Assembly: GCA_033964015.1 (NCBI GenBank)
Contig: CM066919.1
Coordinates: forward strand, 4,678,101-4,742,100
Direction: 5' to 3'
From: Scolanthus callimorphus
Lineage: Eukaryota; Cnidaria; Anthozoa; Actiniaria; Edwardsiidae
Length of the DNA: 64,000 nucleotides
In this document: one piece after another, positions 13,001 through 25,000 of the stretch
How the letters are laid out: each line of letters starts with the position of its first letter
Position numbering within the stretch: position 1 is the first letter of the stretch
Position numbers and translations under genes: made by a program
The notes under the pieces: generated by a model
What the model was told of the DNA's origin: nothing
Databases searched by the model: none
What the model saw: the letters and a program-made list of their open reading frames with translations, nothing else

Positions 13001-16000
13001 TCTAAAGTTAAACCTCTACGGAGATGTACTTTCAATGTTGATTATAACTCTACTGAAGGAGTCATCACACCAAATCTCGGCACCTTCTGCCACGTAGTTC
13101 CGGAGATATCACTGAAGCTATTTATGTCACGCAACACCAGTCAAATATTTTGAGCGTGCCGTATTTACTCAATTTGCTTAATTCTTACAATCTAGACAAA
13201 TTAGAATGTTATTAATCTTCATATCCTACCATTCCGACAAGATTCTTGTTGATATGATGCATTAAATAGCCGTTTGGGAGAACTGGTAATTTGGCCGCCA
13301 TGTTGGTGCTCATCTGCTTGGGCACCAACATGGCGGGTCCATACATTTACTGTACAAAATGGCGGGGATTCATTTCCATATATTTCGCTCGGAAAACACT
13401 CAATATGCCTCAAATTTATCAAGGAAACATAATTTTCTGTTCTCTTTACAGTTATGTTGCGTATACAGTATTTCAAAGTATATTTGGGGAGATAAATTTA
13501 GTCACGTGACTACTGAAAACCAAGAATTGAAACACCCGAACAAACTTGACCAGGATTATTGATGAGCGTCCAAAGCACAGGAGTAGATGAATCTATTTTT
13601 AGATTATAGATTTTGAATTCCGTGAGAATTAGCTAGTGTCCTGGTTACAAATTTCCTTCCCTCTCAAAAAATAAAGATGGCTGAATCCAGCGCCGCAAAA
13701 GTACGCACTACAAGCGTTCAATCCAATATTCTCACTCTCGAAGTACCAATTTCTCGTTGAAATTCAAAATCCACAGTCTAAGCATAGAGGCTTCTACTCC
13801 TGTGCATATGGCTAGACCTAGTGGAGTACATATAGAGGCTCCTGTTGATGGGCTCCTGACTCTTCTACTCCTGTGCGTAAGACTAGACCTAGTGGAGTAG
13901 ATGGAGGCTCCTGTTGATGGGCTCCTGACTCTTCTACTCCTGTGCATATGACTAGACCTAGTGGAGTAGATGGAGGCTCCTGTTGATGGGCTCCTGACTC
14001 TTCTACTCCTGTGCATATGACTAGACCTAGTGGAGTAGATGGAGGCTCCTGTTGATGGGCTCCTGATTCTTCTACTCCTGTGCATATGACTAGACCTAGT
14101 GGAGTAGATGGAGGCTCCTGTTGATGAGCTCCTGATTCTTCTACTCCTGTGCATATGACTAGACCTAGTGGAGTAGATGGAGGCTCCTGTTGATATGCTC
14201 CTGATTCTTCTACTCCTGTGCATATGACTAGACCTAGTGGAGTAGATTCTTCTACTCCTGTGCATATGACTAGACCTAGTGGAGTAGATGGAGGCTCCTG
14301 TTGATGGGCTCCTGATTCTTCTACTCCTGTGCATATGACTAGACCTAGTGGAGTAGATGGAGGCTCCTGTTGATGGGCTCCTGATTCTTCTACTCCTGTG
14401 CATATGACTAGACCTAGTGGAGTAGATGGAGGCTCCTGTTGATATGCTCCTGATTCTTTTGCTCCTGTGCATATGGCTAGACCTAGTGGAGTAGATGGAG
14501 GCTCCTGTTGATGGGCTCCTGATTCTTCTACTCCTGTGCATATGGCTAGGTCTAGTGGAGTAGATGGAGGCTCCTATTGATGGGCTCCTGATTCTTCTAC
14601 TCCTGTGCATATGACTAGACCTAGTGGAGTAGATGGAGGCTCCTATTGATGGGCTCCTGATTCTTCTACTCAGTCCTGTGCACATGACTAGACCTAATGG
14701 AGTAGATGGAGACTCCTGTTGATGGGCTCCTGATTCTTCTACTCCTGTACATATGACTAGACTTAGTGGAGTAGATGGAGGCTCCTGTTGATGGGCTCCT
14801 GATTCTTCTACTCCTGTGCATATGACTAGACCTAGTTGAGTAGATATGGAGGCTCTTGTTGATTGGCTCCTGATAAGTATTTTGTTATGTACAATCTAAG
14901 GCTGATAGGTTCTTAAAATCCAGGTTCCGATACGCGGGTTTTAACTTTATATACATTGAGATCGAATTATTATTTTTTTAGAGCCTAGAACGAATGATGT
15001 TCTTCCGCCTCCAGGCTTTGTAAAGGCACAAGCGGGTACGTACACTGCATAAACAACATGCCCTCGCTCGTCCAACGTGATCCTAAAATTACCCATTAAA
15101 GGGGCTGTGTCACGGCTGCTTCAACAAAGTGTTATGAAATAAGACCAGTGATCTACATAAACAACTCAGTCTCCTATACTATACTATTAGTTAGTCTAAG
15201 AAAGGAATAGGAACTACAATTTGCATTATATAGGCATTCTATCAAATTTCCAAATTTGAAACTGTTTAGTCTGGTAAGAAATCGAAAATGCCATTACGCA
15301 ATCCTTTTCCATCCGCTCGATAACACACGAAAATACTCCAAATTTTTGCTTATCTTAACAAACCTAGACGATTATTCTGTTCATTCATTGTAGATTTGAC
15401 TGCATTTAAGCAACCTAAATTAACCCTAAAATCGTGGCACTGCCCCTTTAAGGTGGTGTTTGACACGGAACAACTCGCAACAAAATCTTTCCGCGCAATG
15501 TTGCGCGAAAAGTTGTTCACCGTGTAACATGTGGCACAAGGCAACTTTCCGCGCAACGTTACGTAAGGGAACACGTTGCGAGTTTTTGACCTGGCTTCAA
15601 CACCTCGCAACACAAAATGACGATTACCTGAAAAGGTGTCTCGTGTAACTTTTGTCCAACAACTTTCCGCGCAGCATTTCTGTCTGCAAGCGAGGCAATC
15701 GCGAAATTCGTCAGCAGCTCGCACTAAAAGTTGCCATGAAAACGGATACTTTTTGCTCCGTTTTCAAAAAACATTTGCGTCCACACTTATCATATTCGCC
15801 CGTCCACACTACAACGCGTATCCGTACGAAAACGCTCTTATGCATTCAGTGGGCATGCTCAAACAAGCCCAATGCATGCGCATTTTGATCTGTTGGCCTC
15901 GTTTTCAGATAACATCGTTTTTACCCCGTCCACACTAGAAAACAGCATTTTCAATCAGCTCCGTTTTCAAATCGCTCCACTCTGGAGAGCGTTTTCGGAT

Positions 16001-19000
16001 TGATCCGTTTTCGGTGATCGTTTTCGGCTTTGTAGTGTGGACGATAGCCGTATCCGCAGGAAGAAGTATCCGTTTTCGTTTGAAAACCGGTGTAGTGTGG
16101 ACGGGGTCTTAGAATCACGCTCCATGAAGAGAGGGCCATCTCACCCTACCCACAATGCATAGCTTTGTTTTTGTTTACATCATTTAGTGTATCAGAAACG
16201 CTGGCTTAACGCAAAGGAATCACAGGGAATTTCTGTAGAAACCCATTCTTGGGAAAAACGGAATTCCCCATGACACAAGAATGCGAAGTATTCGGATTTC
16301 CCATGGGCAAAAGCATGTGCTTTCCGAGCACGTCTCATTCATGTGTCATGGGAAATTCAATGGGTTTCTGCTGAAATTCCCTGTGAATTCTAAATAAATA
16401 AAATTTAAATAAAGGGTCTTCTCCTCATCGTGAGGGAACCCCAAGCGGTAGAAATACACGACCACTAGACAAGGAGAGGTTGGAGGACTTACGGGCTGCA
16501 TTAGATGGCGCAAATTGCTGCCGCGCAGTTTAGAATCATGAGGGCTGTTTTACAGTATACATGCCTCCGAGAGCCAGGCCATTGAACCGGGAGACGATCC
16601 CCTACTCTTTCGAAGAGTGCAATGGGTTCGGTTCTGAGCGTCCACCTTGAACGAGGGTAGAAGGGAAGGCAGACGGGACCTCGGTTTATTGTCTCATTCG
16701 AAATTCTACAGTTTCTAAATTTTTCTCACGTTTGTCAGGAGGCCATCCATCTCCCATTTTTCATCCATCTCCCATTTTTCGTCCATCTCCTATTTTTTTT
16801 CACATTGTAACCAGGGGCATATCCAGGCCTTTTGTTCTTGTAAGACACCCCCGGAACTAAAATCACAATTTGAATAATCTAGTTATTCGATAACCTTCAC
16901 ATGTACTACATACAATACCCTACCAGGACACGTCCGTTAAATTGGATTCGACGCGGCAAACAAAACGATGTTTGAAACGGGCCTAAGCAAATTAACTCAA
17001 GGTCATTGGGGGCTTGGGGTATGTCGGTTGTTAGTTGAAAACTTCTATAACTTGTCGGTTCTCAGTCAAACCTTGTTTCTTTTGTTGCATGTTGGTTAAC
17101 GAATTGAAAATTTATTGCCGGTAGTCATTTGCCTGTTCTTTACGCTCAACATTTTCACACCATTCGTAATTCAGCATATTTACTTGAGGAAAAAGAAAAA
17201 AAAAATAGGACCATACTTCCAGACAAAGAGCTGAAGCGTCGTATGGCGACCGTACGGTTCTTACGCCCACGCCAGAGATTTCGGCCCTGACAGTCGCTAT
17301 CCTGGTGTTGAATTGCTCAGTAGCTAGATACCTATGGGTGAGAGTACGCCCGGCCACCAGACCAGATAAGGACGCCCCTTGTACCGTTAGTGAACAATCA
17401 ACATTAATTATACATCACCAACGTATTTATAGGCCTGATGAATGTGTAATGGATCCATGTGGGAAACATTGTTGTTTTCTTTTTAACTAGCTTATCTAAT
17501 GGTAATGCAGAAATGTTTCTCACAGTTGCCGTTTAACATGTTCTTCTCATCATAATCAAATAGTACGCGTAAAACGACACCGGCAGGATTCTTTTTTAGT
17601 TTTCCGTTTGCGCTGCGCGCATGCGCGCACACGTCAATCTCGTCTAATTTTATTTTCCGTGAACTCAGACGACCATGAATCCCCTGAAAGATCATCCAAG
17701 GATACCCAGTCCCAGCCCAGTGTTATATACTCATAATAATGTATGGTTCATTAATACTTTTTTGCAGTTACTGCGGTTTTCGTAATTCTGCGAACTCTCG
17801 CAAACCGCCTTCTGGCCTCCGCCAATCAAACTCCCGAGTCTTTTCGTCGTTACTCTTAGTGCTTTTTCATTGGCCAGCACGAAACCGTTGCTGGCGTGAC
17901 AGGAAGCCATTTTAGCACTGCTTAGGCGCTAGCCAATCATAAAGCACAGAGAGTAACGACGAAAAGACTCCGGAGTTTGATTGACGGAAGCCAGAATAGT
18001 CCAGTCAATCTGTGGTTTGGGTTCGAACAAATTGCAATAGAATTTTTTTCACCGTGGTATGAACGAGAGAGGTCACCTAATCAACATACTAAAAGTTCTA
18101 AAAAATTCTCCAAGCGCATTTGCTTTTACAGAGCATTTCCTAAATCCAGCAAAAACCACAGGGTACCCGCGTCATGAACATTACTATTTTGCTCAAAACA
18201 TGGCGATGTTTTGCTATTTGAACATTTGATCATCGGAGTATATTCGAGTGGGAGCTAAACTCAGTACTGTGTTAAAAGACGCCTTTTTCTCACGTGATAC
18301 ATGCTATGTAATATCACTGACATTGTTTGTTGAAGGCTGATACTTAGAGTCTCGAATAACTTTTTAACCTAGGGCGTTTGATATCCACGCAGAAAAGCAA
18401 AAACAACGCTTGCAAAACCTTTGCAAGACTCAAGTAACCCTTGCCGATAGAATCCTAGCGACCAAAACAAAACAAATCAAGAGACTGTCTAATATAAACA
18501 TTTCTTTATTACGCGTATGAAACGCTTTTACAGCTATCCAGCGTTCGTGCTTTACGTATATTGACGACTTCTGTCAGACTTAACAAAACGATTATGCGGA
18601 AATAGACCAATGTGATAAACTAGACAAGCTGACTAACTGCATACGCTCAGCTTTCCTCATCTAAGCCTGTGTCTAGATCTGCAAGCGAGGAATTCCTGCA
18701 ACTCTGTCCTTTCCATTCGCCGCATGCTGGCGAGCAGTCCAGGCCATTTTTCTTGCACGAGCATCTACGCGTGCTGCAGTCAGATTTACACTTACATCTA
18801 ACCATTTCGAGCAGGGATGCGTGTGCTGGAGGAAGGTCGGTGAGTACTGGACGGAGCTGTCCTCCTGAGCGCTTCCACCCCCAGTTCTCGGGAGTTAGCT
18901 CCTTTCCTTTCCACACTTGCACTTGCAGAAAAACCCTCAAGCTGTGGTATTTGCCTGCTGAAGATGTCGGTGGAAGACATTCTGGTTGGACGCAGACATT

Positions 19001-22000
19001 CCCCGATGCTGCCTTATGACAGAAGATAGTGTATCGCAATGAGTCCAAAGTATCCTCTGGTTTCCCATTATACAAACTCACCAGTGCTTTCTCGCCGGCT
19101 CGAGCTATCTCCTCTTGGGTTGATGTTGAATCCATGAAGACACTCGCTTGAGCTCGAAAGTTTGCATATTCGATCTTCTTTAAAGCCAGGCCTTTTCCCA
19201 AACCATAGATTCGCGATGTTGCATCGCACCCCAGGATGGCATGTACAAATAATATATTCTCGCAAACGTCACGCCCAAGACCCCTTATTGTGTCCTTAAT
19301 ATTCCATACCCGCCTAGCATGCGTGGACCTTTGTCTTTGCTCCGGGGCAAAAAACAGGTTGTGTGTAACATTTGTATCTGCGTGAAAACATAAAAGTACC
19401 AGCAGATCTGTGTCATCACCTACTAACACTGTTGAAGCAGATTCTGCCGCCTTCAGGGCTGATTGGACAATAAGCAGATCCGCATCGCCTGAAGCGTGGA
19501 CAGTAGCGCATCCAGCTGCTGTTAGGTGCTCACTTAGAAGGTTTATAAACCTTTGCTTGTTGTGTTCATTTGCCAAGAAGTCATCTTTCTTAGATGTTAG
19601 CTTCATGTTATGGGTGAAAGTGACGGTAGGCCCATGGGTTCTCGACCGTCTCTGATGAGCGCAGTCTTTCGTTGTTGCCCCCTCTTGGTATCCATCAAAC
19701 ACGACAGTAGCTTGACCGTACTTCCGCTGAACGTACTGAACGTACAAAGAAGCAAGTTCACTGTAAGTCACTCCTTTTGGCCACAGCACCCGATGTAAAA
19801 GTGCGCCACCATCGAGGACGTACTGTACATTACCAGCAGGTGCCCCCGATTGCTTGTCTTTCGTCCTTTCCCACATCGCATCCGCCAGTACTGATTTGTT
19901 TGCTTGTCTGGGGAGAAGTGAAGAGTCGAATAGAGCAGTAGGGTAGCTACACATATCGAACTTAAAGAGCTCTTGTGGATTCTCATATCGTCCCGCAGTC
20001 GCTATAACACTTAACCTCTGGAAAAGGAGCTGGGGATCCACTTGCACAACCCCTTCTGGCAACGTAATGGCCGTCTTTGACCCAAGTGTCACCGCTTGAT
20101 TCTTTCGACGGAAGGAGAATTCCTCTACTTTCTTGCCAATCATCGTTGCCAATACTTTATTACCAAGTTCCCTTGCGCTGTCTGCATTGACGTTGTTTTC
20201 AGCGACAACTCCGGTGGCGATACTTCGCAAAGAAGGATCAGCAGAGAAGGGATTTCTCTCGGTTAGATATCTTGTTAGCTCCTGGATGTCTTTGTAGTCT
20301 CGTTCTTTCCGAGCTTTCGTGGAGTCTTTATGTTGTTCACTTGTATAATAGCTGACACTCGATAGTTTCTGCATAGCGTCGTTGATTTCAGCGCATGCCG
20401 GCATGGAGAGTAGCCAGACTAGGCGTTGGGTTTCAGACATACCACGACCACGAGTGAGCCCCCCAGTCGTCTTGACGCTGCGCATGAGCACCTGTTCGAT
20501 GATCAAATCCGTCGACAAACCGGCCCAATAGCGGTCACTTCTTCGTACTACGTGCAATCCGTCTTGAAATGCGCGGAACACATCTGGGTGTGTCGTTTCG
20601 AGCTCTCTCATACGCTGAAGATACACGTGTACTGACTTAGCATATAAATTATGCCCGGAAGCTGCAAAATACGGAAGCATATCATACGCCGCCTGTAGAT
20701 GCAGTTGCCAGTCCCCGACTCGCTCAGCTCTTATAAATTTACGAAGAATGTCTACCATTGTCATGTACTGGAGCCAAAGGCGTGAAGTGCGCTGAATCTT
20801 TAAAGCCTCTATCCGCTGCTCTAATCGCGTAGACAGTCGCTGTAGGACATCTGAGTTACAAACATCTTCTGTGAGTGTAGGATCTCCCATCAATCGGTCA
20901 TACAGCAATTTCACCGCGGCCAAATCTCTATCGACAGGCTCTTCGTTAACTTCTTGCAGCGTGCTGCCAGCTGTGCTTTCACGCGTGCCCTCTGGTGAAG
21001 GAAAGTTGAACGTATCACTTACAAGAAGTGTGTGTAATGCTGCGTCGACTAAGAAATGCCCTCGAATGGCCCTGGCGAGCGCTTTCCCGGTGAGCATATG
21101 GACTACAGCGTTTTTTGCATATGCCAGTTCAAGAAGTTCTTCGAGACCAGAACCTGCCATCAAGTGACCTATGCAGCCTAGGAAGCTCATTTCAGTATGG
21201 AGACCGCCAAGTCTCAAAACGATGGACATAAGCTTACTACCTTGAGGCTCGTTAGATACGATCATTAGTGCCTTCCACCAAAGTGGCTGGTCAAAGGTGA
21301 TTATGGCGGTCACACTGTATCGGGCCGCCTGTTCTACGATAAAATGGAGCGTGGAGAAAATGCAAGTCAAGTCTCCTGGGTCCATGTCAATCATTGGTAG
21401 AAATGCTACCGAGGACTTTCCTGGGTGTGCGCCTTGACACATCAACTGCATGGACCCTGACCACAAAGGACGCGGACTGCGCAGTAGCGGCTGGGTTAGT
21501 TTCAAAAGGAGATCCAGTTTGCAATGAGGATCTCGAACTTTTAGATCCCTTAATTCCTTGTAAACTAGTTGGGAAAACTGCTTCTCTCCACCAGTATAGT
21601 AATTGATAGCTATCGTGCCTGCTTTGGCAATGTCTTCCTTAGATGGGCATTTCTTAGGGACCGGTTTAATTGTTCCCAGTTCTGCATGGTGTAACTGTGG
21701 AAATGATGCCCATGCCGTGGAATGTGCCCTTTCCATCTAAAGTCCTTATGTTATGGTCCACATTGTCTGCTGCAAACTGTATGAATTTATCTGCGGTATT
21801 GCCAGTTATTTCCGTGCCTTGACTGACTGCCGCTGATTTTTCAAAGCTTTGTACGGCAGAGTAAGACGAGCAAAAACCATGAGCATTAAGAGTCTCGATC
21901 AAAAATTTTGACGCAAAGTGATGGTGCATTTGGACACCTAATCCCAGCTGTAATGGCGCCAAAATTGCCCGTGGTCTCGCTCCCTGAATAATCGCTTGCC

Positions 22001-25000
22001 CAATTGATGCAACTTTTAATTCAACGTCTTTCCCAACTAAAATATTACGTAGAAAGAGTTCGAGCAGATCAGGTACGAACGCTAAGGCGTGGTCAGTTGA
22101 CGCCATTTCCTCTATGCTGGGGTAATATCCATCGCTTGACGAAACTAAGTTTTTGATGTCGCTCTTAAGGAGCTGAGCCGCAGTGGTAATAATCCTAGCT
22201 TTTTCTTCGTCACAGCTTTCTTTCTTTGGTGCGCAGTAGAAATCGTTTATAATAGATTCTGCTGTTCTCTGAAACGTAACTACATTTGCTACATTTCTTA
22301 TCGTAGTGATCACAATTCTGTCCTTAAAATGTTCTTGAAGTTTAGTCTTCATATACGTCGCACTATACGCCCCCTTTTTTTGTTCCTTCGAGATACTCCT
22401 GCATCTTGTCGCAGAGATCTGTTACGGTAACTTGCTCGTCGTCGTTCTCTTCTACAAATTTCGCCACATCAAAAAAGGCCGCCAACTTGGTATCATCCAC
22501 GGGCCGTCCAGCCAACCGGAGTCGTTTCGACACGTTTTCGCCAGTACTGTTCACGTACTGCTGTGGCACTTGTTTGAAGGTTCTAAAGTTCACACTGCAC
22601 TGGTTGTGATATATAGCGTCAGCGGCATGGAGATCCCTAGCGTACTCTAGCCTGCCTCTTACTTCTGCTGCCCATTCGTCGTTTCGTTCTCTGCAAATAG
22701 TCGCGATTGAATCTTGGAAATCTATTGTTCTTACGGGAATCACGTCATATTCCCGCTTTTTACCGTCATATTTCGCAGGTAATCCACAAACGATACAGTG
22801 CTCATTTGACCGAAACTGCGGCTTAATGGAGCGTCGGACGACTGTGAAGGAAGATTCAACTTTATTGGCATCTTGGTTCGCCTTGCTCTTTTCACAATTT
22901 AAGGCATCTCGAAGAAGATTCTGACGGCATTTAACATGGACCCGTTTTCCAACCTGAGCGACTATTGCGCCCCCACTGGCTCTCTCTATCCCCTCCACTC
23001 CTTTTTTGCCTAAAACGGACGTCAGGCCATCTGAGACACTGTTGTTGCATATGCAGCATGTTTCCATAGACCAAGTCTTGAAATGTAGAAGCACACTGCT
23101 CACCCTTGAGGAAGTAAAAGCATTTTTACGCTTGTGAAAACAGACGAAAAGTGCGAGTTAAGAATCACACACGCCCCCCTCCGAAAATGAACAATTAGCT
23201 GTCGAATTGGTTTTCATGTTGCAGTTTTCGCCTTCATTAATCAATATCATATTTAAAAAAATATGCATCCAGGCTGCATTTACTATAATTAAGTGCGTGA
23301 TTTTGGCGGGAACGAGAACACATGTGTGATAAGAACTGCAGGAAAACAACACGGCAGAAAATACGCACATTAAAAACGGCAGAAAACAGCACTAAAGAAA
23401 AAAATCTTTTTTCTCGGCGCGGGTACCCTGTGGTTTTTGCTGGATTTAGGAAATGCTCTGTAAAAGCAAATGCGCTGGGAGAATTTTTTAGAACTTTTAG
23501 TATGTTGTTTAGGTGACCTCCCTCATTCATTCCACGGTGAAAAAAAATTCTATTGCAATTTGTTCGAACCTGACCCCCAAAAATTCACAGATTGACTGGA
23601 CTAGAAGGCGGTTTCACGGTTGGAAATCGATAGCGAGAGTTCGCAGAATTATGAAAACCGCAGTAACTGAATTATACTCGTAAAAAATGCGATAGTGCTA
23701 CGAATTCATCTAATCGAACAGAATCGAACAGAATAATACCTAGACGCTTGGAGATATGAAATGTATCTTTAGTATTGTCTATCCATTTATTCGAACATTT
23801 ATAGCGGAGCTCCTGCGCGGGCCGAAGGCCCGCGCAAGCGGAGCACCATACCTAAGGAAATAACGTCTCGCATAACTATGGAGTTGATTTTCAAACGTCA
23901 CGGGCTTTCTCGCTCATTTTGCTTACGTTATTGACGGCGCCAAGTCAAATGATTAGGGCGTTGAAATGGTATCGCCCAAAAGATTAATGTGTCCAAGTTT
24001 GGTTGCCATAGGTTGTTCCCTTCTTGAGATATGAATTTTTTTTTTCTTCCTGGTATTAATGGTATAGCGTACGTCCGTCCGTCCGTCCGCCGTACGCGGA
24101 AACTCATGGGAACCCTGTGGTATACTAAGAAAATTAAAAAATCTCGGGAAGGGATGGACCTTAGACAACCAAACTTGGAAGAAGTTATCTAAGTGGCAAG
24201 GGGGGTGCAACTGCGTGGTCACGTGGTATGACGTCATCGATGACGTCATCATAGGAGAAAAATGTTATATCTCAAGAAGGGATGAACCTCAGACAACCAA
24301 ACTTGGGTGAAGTTATCTAAGTTGCAAGGGGGGTGCAACTGCATGGTCACGTGGTATGACGTCATTGATGACGTCAGCATAGGAGAAAAATGCTATATCT
24401 CAAGAAGGGATGAACCTCACACAACCAAACTTGGATGATGTTATCTAAGTGTCAAGGAGGGTGATACTGCATGGTCACGTGGTATGACGTCATTGATGAC
24501 GTCATCATAGGAGAAAAGTGATATATCTCAAGAAGGGATGAACCTCAGACAACCAAACTTGGCTGAAGTTATCTAAGTGGCAAGGGGGTGCAACTGCATG
24601 GTCACGTGATATGACGTCATTGATGACGTCATCATAGGAGAAAATGATATATCTCAAGAAGGGATGAACCTCAGACAACCAAACTTGGGTGAAGTTATTT
24701 AAGTGGCAAGGAGGGTGCAACTGCATGGTCACGTGGTATGACGTCATTGATGACGTCATCATAGGAGAAAAATGATATATCTCAAGAAGGGATGAACCTC
24801 AGACAACCAAACTTGGGTGAAGTTATCTAAGTGGCAAGGGGGGTGCAACAGCATGGTCGCGAGGTATGACGTCATCGATGACGTCATCATAGGAGAAAAA
24901 TGAAATATCTCAAGAAGGGATGAACTTCAGACAACCAAACTTGGGTGAAGTTATCTAAGTGGCAAGGTGGGTGTAACTGCATGGTTACGTGGTATGACGT

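Larger units (their letters stand above)
17765..23669 (-). mobile_element. 5.9-kb terminal-inverted-repeat transposon with CXC/PIN-like coding region
   Basis: Inverted repeats at 17765-18171 and 23418-23669 begin CAGTTACTGCGG and match closely to the inner block CAGGGTACCCGCG; the left one is longer because it holds a nested 183-bp element and lacks about 18 bp present on the right. Between them a single decayed coding region is read on the - strand (23103 down to 18647). No clear target duplication was seen, so I do not assign a superfamily. The gene content is unlike the standard DDE transposases I know. The element lies in the intron between micro-exons 14984-15037 and 25574-25612. Confidence 0.85.

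Noticed and set aside
13732..14685. 317-codon repetitive protein on the - strand
   Set aside because: Entirely explained by a 69-bp minisatellite whose period is a multiple of three.
22363..22390. Programmed -1 frameshift in the CXC transposon
   Set aside because: The A7-G5 run looks slippery, but the next fragment needs a +1 shift and a second unrelated indel follows near 21690, so decay is simpler.
24505..24762. Repeated short - strand frames
   Set aside because: They are the 128-bp satellite read as protein; the frame changes between units.
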